The notes under the pieces: generated by a model
The model's input: only the letters and a program-made list of their open reading frames with translations
Told to the model about the DNA's origin: nothing
Database searches by the model: none
Made by a program: the position numbers and the translations under genes
Source: JBGSYJ01 sp041750915
GTDB lineage: Bacteria; Acidobacteriota; Thermoanaerobaculia; Gp7-AA8
DNA length: 13,197 nt
Reading direction: 5' to 3'
Assembly (NCBI GenBank): GCA_041750915.1
Contig: JBGSYJ010000341.1
Location: 1-13,197, forward strand
Shown: positions 6,322 to 13,197 of the stretch, piece after piece
Numbering within the stretch: the first letter of the stretch is position 1
Layout of the letters: each line of letters opens with the position of its first letter

Positions 6322-7272
6322 ATGAAATGGATCACCTCATGTGTCATCGCCCTTCTCGCAGCAGGAAGCCTTGCAGCGCAGGCGCCACCGCGAGTGAGCG
6401 AAAGCGTCGATGTCGGCTACGTCGTCGTGCCCTTCGTCATCCGCGATCGCGGCGGTCATCCGATTCAGAATCTTCGGGAACGGGATGTGACGCTTCTCGT
6501 GGAAGGAAAGCCCGTAGCGATCGACATGTTCGCAAAGGTCGGCGACGCTCCGGTCTCGTATACGATTCTTCTCGATGGCTCCGGTTCGATGGAGCTATCC
6601 GGAAAGATGGACGGCGCGAGACTCGCCATCCAGGAGCTTCTCTCGCGGCACTCGGAAGGTGACGACTACTCCCTTCATGTCTTCGCTGAGGGTGCTGTTC
6701 GGGAAGTCGTTCCCTTCACATCGCGTCCGACCGAAATCATGACCGCGGTGAGCGAAGTCAAGCCGTATGGCAAGACGGCGTTCTTCGATGCGCTTTCGAT
6801 CATGCCTGAGAAAAGTCTGCTCGGAAAGAACGGCTCGAGGGCGATCATCCTACTGACTGATGGCTTCGACAACGCGTCATCCATGACCAGCGACGAGTTG
6901 ACGAATTTGATCGGGGGCGTGGACGTGCCCGTTTATCCGATGGGTCTCCGGCCTGAAATCGCCGCCCACCCTGCCGCCAGACAGACCACCGACGCGCTCC
7001 TCGACCTCGACGTCCTGCGGGAGATTGCTACCGGCTCAGGGGGCAGAATGGCCGTGGTAAGCCAGCCCGAAAGCCTGCTTCTTGCCATCCAGGAGATTCA
7101 GCGGGAGCTTCGGGCACAATATCTGATAGGCTTCTCCCCAACAGGCCGGGGAGCAGTTCGCTATCGAACGATCGCATTGAAAGTCCCCGGCCGGGCCCGA
7201 TCCGTGCATGTGCGCGGAGGGTATCGGGGAACGGAGCCGCCTCTGCAGGGGCGTTCGGACGCCGGGAAGTAA
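6322..7272 (+). CDS. Secreted VWFA-related Acidobacterial domain protein
   Basis: From ATG 6322 this is a 316-residue exported protein. A TTG at 6310 would add four residues, but ATG 6322 gives a clean signal peptide (MKWITSCVIALLAAGSLAAQA), so I chose it. After the signal comes a short beta-rich region (VPFVIRDRGGHPIQNLRERDVTLLVEGKP). Then follows a von Willebrand A fold with the metal-binding DGSGS at residues 85-89 (ILLDGSGSM) and a later LLTDGFDN. The C-terminus carries GSGGRMAVV and a QYLIGFSPTG segment with VRGGYRG near the end. This order is that of the VWFA-related Acidobacterial family (TIGR03436), which I recognise by pattern only. The molecular role is unknown; VWA domains usually mediate metal-dependent protein binding. 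No clear ribosome binding site is seen. The OmpA-type lipoprotein gene follows 33 bases downstream. Confidence 0.9.
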   Translation: MKWITSCVIALLAAGSLAAQAPPRVSESVDVGYVVVPFVIRDRGGHPIQNLRERDVTLLVEGKPVAIDMFAKVGDAPVSYTILLDGSGSMELSGKMDGARLAIQELLSRHSEGDDYSLHVFAEGAVREVVPFTSRPTEIMTAVSEVKPYGKTAFFDALSIMPEKSLLGKNGSRAIILLTDGFDNASSMTSDELTNLIGGVDVPVYPMGLRPEIAAHPAARQTTDALLDLDVLREIATGSGGRMAVVSQPESLLLAIQEIQRELRAQYLIGFSPTGRGAVRYRTIALKVPGRARSVHVRGGYRGTEPPLQGRSDAGK

Positions 7273-7305
7273 AGAATTCGAGATTGGAAACGGAAAGGAA
7301 TCAGA

Positions 7306-7923
7306 ATGAAAAGACTATCAGGATCTCTGCTTTCACTGGTTTTAATCGCGTCCTTCGGTGGCGGTTGTGCTACCACGACCACGGTCGACCGCAAAATCGC
7401 CGAGTCCCAGGCTCAGACCGACGCGAAGATCGAGTCCATGGGAGGACAGGTCGAAGATCTTCAGGAGCGTCAGACGGCCACTGAGGCCCGCGTCGAGGAG
7501 ATCGGTCGAGGGGCCGAGGAAGCTCTCAAGAGGGCGACCGAAGCCGGGCTCCTCGCAAAGGGCAAGATCGCCTTCCAGCAGTCCTTCTCCGAAGACAACG
7601 TCCGTTTCCGCGTCGACTCTTACGAGTTGACCAAGGATGCCATGACGGCACTCGACGGGTTCGCAAATCGGGTGAAAGCGATGGACGGCGGAATCTTCAT
7701 GGAGATTCAGGGCCACACGGATGACACCGGAAGCGCGGAGCACAACGACCGGCTCGGACAGCAGAGAGCCGAGGCCGTTCGTCGGTACCTTTCGCGTCAG
7801 CATCAGCTTCCGTTGGGAAGAATGTCGACGATTTCCTACGGCGATACGCTGCCGATCGAGAGCAACAGAAACCGGGCCGGACGTGAGCGTAACCGCAGGG
7901 TTGTCGTTGTGGTTCTCGAATAG
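7306..7923 (+). CDS. OmpA-family peptidoglycan-binding lipoprotein (Pal-like)
   Basis: This 205-residue lipoprotein probably tethers the outer membrane to the cell wall. The signal sequence ends in ASFGGGC with the lipidation cysteine at residue 21. Residues about 28-80 are Ala/Glu/Gln-rich and probably form a coiled coil. The OmpA C-terminal-like domain runs from about 98 to 203. It includes the peptidoglycan-binding loop GHTDDTGSAEHNDRLGQQRAEAV (136-158, broken at GHTDDTGSAE / HNDRLGQQRAEAV) and the ESNRN...RERNRRV arginine motif near the end. GGAAAGGA at 7292-7299 is a good ribosome binding site for ATG 7306. The coiled coil ahead of the domain differs from classical Pal and resembles other OmpA-family lipoproteins with an Lpp-like spacer. 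The hairpin at 7943-7970 ends the operon. Confidence 0.92.
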   Translation: MKRLSGSLLSLVLIASFGGGCATTTTVDRKIAESQAQTDAKIESMGGQVEDLQERQTATEARVEEIGRGAEEALKRATEAGLLAKGKIAFQQSFSEDNVRFRVDSYELTKDAMTALDGFANRVKAMDGGIFMEIQGHTDDTGSAEHNDRLGQQRAEAVRRYLSRQHQLPLGRMSTISYGDTLPIESNRNRAGRERNRRVVVVVLE

Positions 7924-7942
7924 TCTCGACCTTCAAGCCAGG

Positions 7943-7970
7943 AGAGGGGCGCCGGAAACGGCGTCCCTTT
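7943..7970. terminator. Strong hairpin terminator between convergent genes
   Basis: Bases 7943-7954 pair with 7959-7970 over 12 consecutive positions, two of them G-U, closing a GAAA tetraloop at 7955-7958. It sits 20 bases after the TAG of the OmpA-type gene and 9 bases before the pdxH stop on the other strand. The stem's plus-strand 3' side ends in TTT but lacks a long T tract. It probably stops transcription from both directions. Confidence 0.8.
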
Positions 7971-7978
7971 CACTCCCG

Positions 7979-8608
7979 TCAGGGTGCGAGTCGATCGATG
8001 ACCCAGTTCCCGTTTTCGCGACGGTAGAGGAAGCGATCGTGCAGGCGGTCAGGTCTCCCCTGCCAGAATTCGATCGCGTCGGGTATCACGCGAAAGCCTC
8101 CCCAGTGAGGAGGACGCGGGACGTCCCCATCCCCGAACCGTCGCTCGGCTTCGGCCAGACGTTCTTCGAGGGTCTCCTCAGAGATCGTTCCGCTCTGGTT
8201 TGACGCCCACGCTCCAAGCTGGCTTCCCCGCGGGCGCGTGGCGAAATAGCGATCCGATTCTTCCTCGGTCACGCGCTCGACGACGCCGTCAACGCGAACC
8301 TGTCTCTGGAGCGGAGGCCACCAGAAGACGAGCGAAGCCCGTGGATTCTCCGCGAGCTCAATCGACTTGCGGCTGTCGTAATTGGTGAAGAAGGTGAATG
8401 CTCCCTGCTCGATCCCCTTGAGCAGGACGAGGCGCGCCGAAGGTCGTCCGCCCGCATCGGCTGTGGCGAGCGTCATCGCCTCGGGTAGTTCGCTGATCGC
8501 CGTGGAAGCGGCGTCGAACCATTCGCGGAACTGCTCGACCGGATCTGGATCCAGGTCCCGCCGGTGAAGCCGATCATCCCGGTACTCGTGTTTCGTTTTC
8601 TCGTTCAT
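7979..8608 (-). CDS. pdxH: Pyridoxamine 5'-phosphate oxidase
   Basis: This 209-residue FMN enzyme oxidises pyridoxamine or pyridoxine 5'-phosphate with O2 to pyridoxal 5'-phosphate, in the cytoplasm. Family signatures run through the whole protein: RLVLLKG at residues 59-65, FFTNYDSRKSIEL at 73-85, LQRQVRVDG at 100-108, YFATRPRGSQLGAWAS at 121-136, PRPPHWGGFRV at 164-174, and the C-terminal EFWQGRPDRLHDR at 180-192 ending DRLAP. Length matches the usual 200-220. It starts 17 bases after the stop of the large membrane protein on the same strand, so it is probably the last gene of a three-gene transcript. Its need for oxygen implies an organism that meets air. Confidence 0.97.
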   Translation of the reverse strand: MNEKTKHEYRDDRLHRRDLDPDPVEQFREWFDAASTAISELPEAMTLATADAGGRPSARLVLLKGIEQGAFTFFTNYDSRKSIELAENPRASLVFWWPPLQRQVRVDGVVERVTEEESDRYFATRPRGSQLGAWASNQSGTISEETLEERLAEAERRFGDGDVPRPPHWGGFRVIPDAIEFWQGRPDRLHDRFLYRRENGNWVIDRLAP

Positions 8609-8625
8609 CAGGCGTCCATTTTAGT

Positions 8626-10587
8626 TCACTGAACGGCGAAGAGCTCGTAATTCGCGGTGCTGACAACACTTTGAAAGCGGGAAGCCATCATCCCGCGGTC
8701 CGCACCGAGCTGGGACTGTTCGTTGGGACCCACCACGATGTAGTCGACCTTGTACTGTTCGATCTTCTGCATGGCTTCCGGCCCTATTCGGTAGATGGTC
8801 CTGAGGTCCTCTTCACGTTCACGATAGTCGCGACCGTGGCTCCAGAGCCAACCCGGGTAGCTCATCAGAACCGGACGTCCGCTGAGCATCGGAACGGGAT
8901 GGTTGTGCTGGAGGCCGACGGCGATGAGGCTGCCGGGCGCCGTGGAGGTCTTCACCTGCGACGCGAAGTCGAGCTCCTCGCTCGTGAGCATCAGCTGTCG
9001 CTCTCGTCCCCTCAATTGATTCAGGTTTGCCAAAACACCGGATGCAATCATCGTCAGCATCACGAGAGTAATCATGAATCGCACAGTGAACGCCGGATGT
9101 TTCCGCCACGTATCGACCAGAAGCGAAGATACGAAGATCGCGGAGGCAAGAAACCAGAGCAGCAGAATCTTGGTGTTGTCCCAGTCCCACGGCTGAAAGA
9201 CGAAGAGATTCGCGACGATGAAGAGCGGCATGAAGGCGAGTAGAAAGCGCCGTCTGGTTGCGGCGATCAGATCACCCTTCCAGATCGCAATAAGAAGTAG
9301 AGGGATAAGAAGCCCGAGATTTTTCAACCAGAACCAGACCCAGTAGTCCGGCGACGCTATCCAGCCGATCTGAATCCGGAAGGCAGAGGCGGCACCTGCC
9401 GATCCGCCCTGCTGGAGCAAAAGTTGAGGAAGACCGATCACCGCCCAGACAGCAAAGAACACGAACCAGAGTCGCGCCGGAAAGAGCAGAAAGAGCACGG
9501 GGGTGATGAGTGCCAGAGACAACAGGATGCTGAGATTTGCGAGGGGCAGAAGTCCCGCGACCAGGCCTGCGGCGAGAAACGCATTCCGTCGCCAGCTTTC
9601 GATGCCTTCCAGCAGGAACGTCAGTGACAGCAGCCCGAGAGGAATCCCGTAGAGGAAACTCCGCTGCGGCTGAATGAGCGAGAAGAAGACGTTCTGGAAT
9701 CGGAAATTTGCCGCCTCCTGCCGCGCGGCATCCCAGGACTGTCCTGCGAGCACCGACATGACCGAATGCTGACCATTCATTTCTGCGACCGTGAGAACCC
9801 AGCCGAGAGTGCCTCCGAGCAGAAAAAGAGCCGTCGTCACGGAGGCGACCGCCCGATCATCTGTGAGACGGACAGCGAAAGCGTAGATCGAGAGCAGGAG
9901 AAACAGTGAGAGGACGAAGCTCTGCAATGTGAGCGCTGTCGTCACAGGAACTCCGAACTGCACGAGGGCCGCAGCCGTGACCGAGGTCAGGTAGTGATAG
10001 GAGTGAGAAAACCCCGCATAGCGTGGGTCCTTCGGCGGGAAATTTTCGCCGAAGGCGAACGACGAGACATCTCCCATGTGGAGCGCCCAGTCCGCCCAGA
10101 ATCCGATGTTGCTCGCCCATAGGCCGGAAGAATCCTGCGAATAGCCGCCTGCCCAGAACAGCGCCCACCGTATTGCAAAGGCTCCAAGGATTAGAATCGC
10201 GATCCATCCGAAAGAGCCGCGAAGAGCGCGCAGGTGGAGCAGAGACTTCGACGCACCTTCCTCTGAATCGACCGGTCGACGGGAACGCGCTCCCTTTCCT
10301 TTCGAACCTTCGACCATGGGTGGCGTTTCTGCAGGCTGACGAAGCAGCAGGATACCGCCTGCACACGCCGCAACTGCAACCACAATCGTCAGCCATACAT
10401 GCAGACCCGTGACGCATGCTGCAGCGAGGATGACCAGCGATCCGATGACGATTCCGAGTGGAGCTCCGTATGCCCAGACCTCGAGAGGCCTCAGCAATTG
10501 CGAGCCATACCTGGCGAGCAGGACGAGGCCGAAGAAGCCGAGCGCCGCCAGCACCAGGATTGACGCAGCGATGGAGAGCAGGTGCAC
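8626..10587 (-). CDS. Large polytopic membrane protein, possible GT-C-type glycosyltransferase
   Basis: This 653-residue inner-membrane protein has about twelve or more hydrophobic segments and a short soluble C-terminal tail. I do not recognise a named family. Segments at about 3-25, 40-62, 63-83 and 127-148 precede an external loop (149-200) containing WADWALHMG with Asp166 and His170, followed by FPPKDPRY and YHYLTS. An acidic residue in a long first periplasmic loop is a hallmark of GT-C transferases that use lipid-linked sugars. A basic cytoplasmic linker lies at 85-126. The tail VDYIVVGPNEQ resembles tails of bacterial uncharacterised membrane transferases. It starts with GTG at 10585-10587, three bases after the E1 stop, so translation is likely coupled. 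No strong ribosome binding site is visible, so the start is moderately sure. Glycosyltransferase function is inferred. Confidence 0.82.
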   Translation of the reverse strand: MHLLSIAASILVLAALGFFGLVLLARYGSQLLRPLEVWAYGAPLGIVIGSLVILAAACVTGLHVWLTIVVAVAACAGGILLLRQPAETPPMVEGSKGKGARSRRPVDSEEGASKSLLHLRALRGSFGWIAILILGAFAIRWALFWAGGYSQDSSGLWASNIGFWADWALHMGDVSSFAFGENFPPKDPRYAGFSHSYHYLTSVTAAALVQFGVPVTTALTLQSFVLSLFLLLSIYAFAVRLTDDRAVASVTTALFLLGGTLGWVLTVAEMNGQHSVMSVLAGQSWDAARQEAANFRFQNVFFSLIQPQRSFLYGIPLGLLSLTFLLEGIESWRRNAFLAAGLVAGLLPLANLSILLSLALITPVLFLLFPARLWFVFFAVWAVIGLPQLLLQQGGSAGAASAFRIQIGWIASPDYWVWFWLKNLGLLIPLLLIAIWKGDLIAATRRRFLLAFMPLFIVANLFVFQPWDWDNTKILLLWFLASAIFVSSLLVDTWRKHPAFTVRFMITLVMLTMIASGVLANLNQLRGRERQLMLTSEELDFASQVKTSTAPGSLIAVGLQHNHPVPMLSGRPVLMSYPGWLWSHGRDYREREEDLRTIYRIGPEAMQKIEQYKVDYIVVGPNEQSQLGADRGMMASRFQSVVSTANYELFAVQ

Positions 10588-10590
10588 GGT

Positions 10591-13014
10591 TTACTGAAAG
10601 AAGAGCGGAAACCGAGAGGGATCGCTCTCATGCATCATCTCGTAGACGGTACGGAAGACGTCTTCGCGATTCGGTTTCGAGAAGTAGTCTCCATCTGAAC
10701 CATAAGCCGGCCGGTGTGCCTTCGCCGACAGCGTCCTCGGTTCGGAGTCCAGCCACTCGTAGCCACGCTGCTTCTCGACGACCTGCTGCATCATGTAAGC
10801 GCTCGCGCCGCCGGGAACGTCTTCGTCGAGGAAGACCACCCGGTTCGTCTTCTTCAGCGACTCGACGAGCGTGGCATTGACATCGAACGGAAGCAGCGTC
10901 TGCACATCGATGATCTCGATATCGATTCCGACGGCAGCCAGCAGTTCCGCCGCATCGGCTGCGATACGGCAACAGGCACCATAGGTAATGACGGTGACGT
11001 CGCGGCCTTCCCGCAGAACCTCGGGCACACCCAGCGGAACGGTGAACGAATCCACGTTGTCGGGTCGCTTCTCCTTCGAACGATATCCGTTGAGGACTTC
11101 GACAACGATCGCAGGATCGTCTCCTGCGAGAAGCGTGTTGTAGAACCCCGCTGCCTGAGTCATGTTCCGCGGAACGCATACGTAGATTCCGCGCACCAGG
11201 TTGATGATTCCGGCCATCGGAGAACCGGAATGCCAGATGCCTTCAAGCCTGTGGCCACGGGTCCGGATGATTGCCGGAGCCTTCTGTCCGCCCGCAGTTC
11301 TCCATCGGAGAGTTGCAAGATCATCTGAAAGAATCTGAATAGCGTAAAGGATGTAGTCGAGATACTGAATCTCGGCGATGGGCCGGATTCCGCGCATCGA
11401 CATCCCGATCGCCTGTCCGATGATCGTACATTCGCGGATCCCGGTATCGGCCACCCGGAGAAGTCCGTACTTTTCCTGAAGACCGGCGCAACCCTGATTG
11501 ACATCGCCGAGCCGGCCGACATCCTCTCCCATCAGGACGAGCTGCGGATAGCGGCGCATTGCTGCGTCGAAACAGGCGTTGATGATTTCGAATCCGTTGA
11601 GGACCGGCGAATCGTCGCTGAACGTCGCAGCTGTCTCTTCCACACGAATGGCTGCAAGGGCAGAGTCACTGTACAGATCCGAGCCAATGCGGTCCTCGTT
11701 CGTCGCGCGCTCCTGCTGCATCCACTCGATCAACTCCCGGCGGTCCTCAGTTTCTTCATCGCGCGCTGCGATCAGGACCGACATCGCCGTCCGGAGAAGA
11801 TCTCTTCGGAACGGTGACTGCATCCTTTCGAGCTCGCTGATGGCGGCTTCGATTGCCGTTTTTGCCGCGGAGCCCTCGACGAGCTTGCGCGCCATCCGGA
11901 CGAGAGCTTCCCGCTCCCTGTCGATCGGTGCGCGATAATCCTGCCAGGCCTTCCGCTGAATCTCCCGTACGGCTTCGCGATCTTCGCTCTCGAAGCGGTC
12001 GAGATCCGCGGCCGTGGCGATTCCCTGCGAGAGAATCCACTCCCGCATGCGCACATTGCAGTCGAACTCTTCCTCCCACTGCAGACGCTCTTTCGATTTG
12101 TATCGCTCGTGGCTGCCAGATGTGGAGTGTCCCTGCGGCTGCGTCACTTCGGTCACATGGATGATCGCCGGCACATGCTCCATCCGGACGATCGACACGG
12201 CATTGAGATAGGTCTCGCAGAGAGCTGGGTAGTCCCAGCCTCGAGCTGTGTAGATGTCGTAACCCTGCTTCGTCCCCGCCTCCCGCTGGAAGCCGCTGAG
12301 GATGGCAGACAGATCGCCTTTCGTGATCTGGAAGTCGTTCGGAACCGAGATACCGTAGCCGTCATCCCAGATCGAGACGAGCATCGGCGCCTGAAGAACG
12401 CCCGCCGCGTTGATCGACTCCCAGAACATCCCTTCGGCCGTACTGGCGTTTCCGATCGTCCCGAATGCGACTTCATCGCCGTTCCGCGAGAAGCCTTCGA
12501 AGTCACGAAGGACGGGAACCTCCCGGTAGAGCTTCGAGGCATACGCGAGGCCCACGAGCCTGGGCATCTGCGAACCGGTGGGCGAGATATCGGACGATGA
12601 GTTTCCAGAAGCCTGCTGATCTCGCCATGCGCCGTCCGCACCAACCATGCGCGTGCCGAAATGGCTGTTCATCGAGCGACCGCCGGATGCCGGATCGAAC
12701 TCGACGTCTGCATGGGCGTACAGCTGCGCGAAGAACTCTTCGATAGTCGCCATTCCGGTGGCGAACATGAAGGTCTGGTCACGGTAATAGCCGGAGCGAA
12801 AATCGCCGCTTCGGAAGGCCCGGGCCATGGCGAGCTGCGCGACTTCCTTGCCGTCGCCAAAGATGCCGAACTTGGCTTTTCCGGTCAGAACCTCTTTCCT
12901 TCCGATCAGGCTCGCCTGGCGGCTGCGGAATGCCACTCGATAGTCTTCGATGATGCTCTCGGGCGTGAACTCCATCTGTCGTGCCCGGGGTTGCGAGGTC
13001 AGTTCGTTCTTCAT
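10591..13014 (-). CDS. Fused alpha/beta 2-oxoacid dehydrogenase E1 (branched-chain/pyruvate type)
   Basis: This 807-residue thiamine-diphosphate enzyme decarboxylates a 2-oxoacid and passes the acyl group to a lipoyl E2 partner, which is not in the window. The alpha half (about 15-400) has GGRSMNSHFG at 111-120, a thiamine-binding stretch FGTIGNASTAEGMF...WDDGYGIS (184-223), and the GHSTSGSHERYKS loop at 295-307, equivalent to the regulatory loop of human E1-alpha. The beta half (about 470-800) has LMGEDVG with the catalytic glutamate near 498, and FLDEDVPGGASAYMMQQVVE. Alpha and beta are separate genes in many bacteria; here they are one chain. The classical GDG is replaced by G-N and the NN by DD, a variant I associate with fused homologues. 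The substrate is unsure; the sequence alone does not separate branched-chain acids from pyruvate. An internal start at residue 14 (MEFTPES) is possible. Confidence 0.93.
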   Translation of the reverse strand: MKNELTSQPRARQMEFTPESIIEDYRVAFRSRQASLIGRKEVLTGKAKFGIFGDGKEVAQLAMARAFRSGDFRSGYYRDQTFMFATGMATIEEFFAQLYAHADVEFDPASGGRSMNSHFGTRMVGADGAWRDQQASGNSSSDISPTGSQMPRLVGLAYASKLYREVPVLRDFEGFSRNGDEVAFGTIGNASTAEGMFWESINAAGVLQAPMLVSIWDDGYGISVPNDFQITKGDLSAILSGFQREAGTKQGYDIYTARGWDYPALCETYLNAVSIVRMEHVPAIIHVTEVTQPQGHSTSGSHERYKSKERLQWEEEFDCNVRMREWILSQGIATAADLDRFESEDREAVREIQRKAWQDYRAPIDREREALVRMARKLVEGSAAKTAIEAAISELERMQSPFRRDLLRTAMSVLIAARDEETEDRRELIEWMQQERATNEDRIGSDLYSDSALAAIRVEETAATFSDDSPVLNGFEIINACFDAAMRRYPQLVLMGEDVGRLGDVNQGCAGLQEKYGLLRVADTGIRECTIIGQAIGMSMRGIRPIAEIQYLDYILYAIQILSDDLATLRWRTAGGQKAPAIIRTRGHRLEGIWHSGSPMAGIINLVRGIYVCVPRNMTQAAGFYNTLLAGDDPAIVVEVLNGYRSKEKRPDNVDSFTVPLGVPEVLREGRDVTVITYGACCRIAADAAELLAAVGIDIEIIDVQTLLPFDVNATLVESLKKTNRVVFLDEDVPGGASAYMMQQVVEKQRGYEWLDSEPRTLSAKAHRPAYGSDGDYFSKPNREDVFRTVYEMMHESDPSRFPLFFQ

Positions 13015-13197
13015 TGTCGGGTAGTGTAACGGATGGAGAGTCAGTATCCAGTGATCAGAAGTTTCTCGAGGGTGTCATCCTGAGCGAGAGACTGTCAACA
13101 ATCCGGAAGTGTCATCCGAGCGATCGGTCTCGTAGGGGCGGCCCGCAGGCCGCCCGCACCCCGGGGGTACGGACGAGAGTGTCGGGCGGCCTGCGGG
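13015..13197. repeat. Upstream region of the E1 gene with repeat copies and a 15-bp inverted repeat
   Basis: GTGTCATCCTGAGCG at 13072-13086 and GTGTCATCCGAGCG at 13109-13122 are direct copies of the core of the 36-bp repeat seen at 5714-5836. CCCGCAGGCCGCCCG at 13142-13156 is perfectly complementary to 13183-13197, with a 26-base loop, and the element may continue past the window. The E1 promoter, read leftward, must lie in this stretch or beyond. I see no gene. Confidence 0.8.

Noticed and set aside
13093..13098. TTGACA on the minus strand as the -35 of the E1 promoter
   Set aside because: No acceptable -10 hexamer lies 16-18 bases downstream, and the position falls between two repeat copies.

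Overview
The window is GC-rich, gene-dense bacterial DNA. The best taxonomic clue is the gene at 6322-7272, whose architecture matches the 'VWFA-related Acidobacterial domain' family. A lipid-A-associated membrane protein and an OmpA/Pal-type lipoprotein also point to a diderm outer membrane. I therefore infer Acidobacteriota or a close relative; this is an inference from gene content, not a measured placement.

Layout. (1) 99-3472, plus strand: a compact operon for a nitrate/taurine/sulfonate-type (NitT/TauT) ABC importer, in the order permease, ATPase, a second paralogous permease, substrate-binding protein. The genes abut or overlap by one base. The substrate-binding protein gene is interrupted by an in-frame TGA at codon 53, but the reading frame and family homology continue unbroken on both sides, giving ...VT-(TGA)-HLACPVTDY.... 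TGA is a normal stop for most other genes here, including this gene itself, so the genetic code is not globally altered. The codon is either a selenocysteine codon (Sec-x-x-x-Cys) or a point nonsense mutation or base error in a single codon. This is the most interesting item in the window. (2) 3473-3658: a convergent intergenic region built from 7-base TGAGTTS repeats arranged as an inverted repeat. The repeat supplies the stop codon of the next gene. (3) 3659-5623, minus strand: an M3-family zinc oligopeptidase. (4) 5624-5939: a gene-free divergent spacer holding an almost perfect 36-bp inverted repeat with smaller relatives. (5) 5940-7923, plus strand: a probable envelope operon of a LAB_N membrane protein, a secreted VWA protein and an OmpA-domain lipoprotein, closed by a strong hairpin terminator at 7943-7970. 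(6) 13014 to 7979, minus strand: a likely operon of a fused alpha/beta 2-oxoacid dehydrogenase E1, a large polytopic membrane protein with glycosyltransferase-C-like features, and pdxH. (7) 13015-13197: more copies of the 36-bp repeat's core plus a separate perfect 15-bp inverted repeat that runs to the window edge.

The importer genes work as one complex: binding protein, heterodimeric channel and ATPase. Its substrate cannot be read from the sequence. The E1 and PdxH enzymes are housekeeping cofactor and central-metabolism functions. Three unrelated intergenic repeat types occupy nearly every long gap, as expected of a genome rich in short palindromic repeats.
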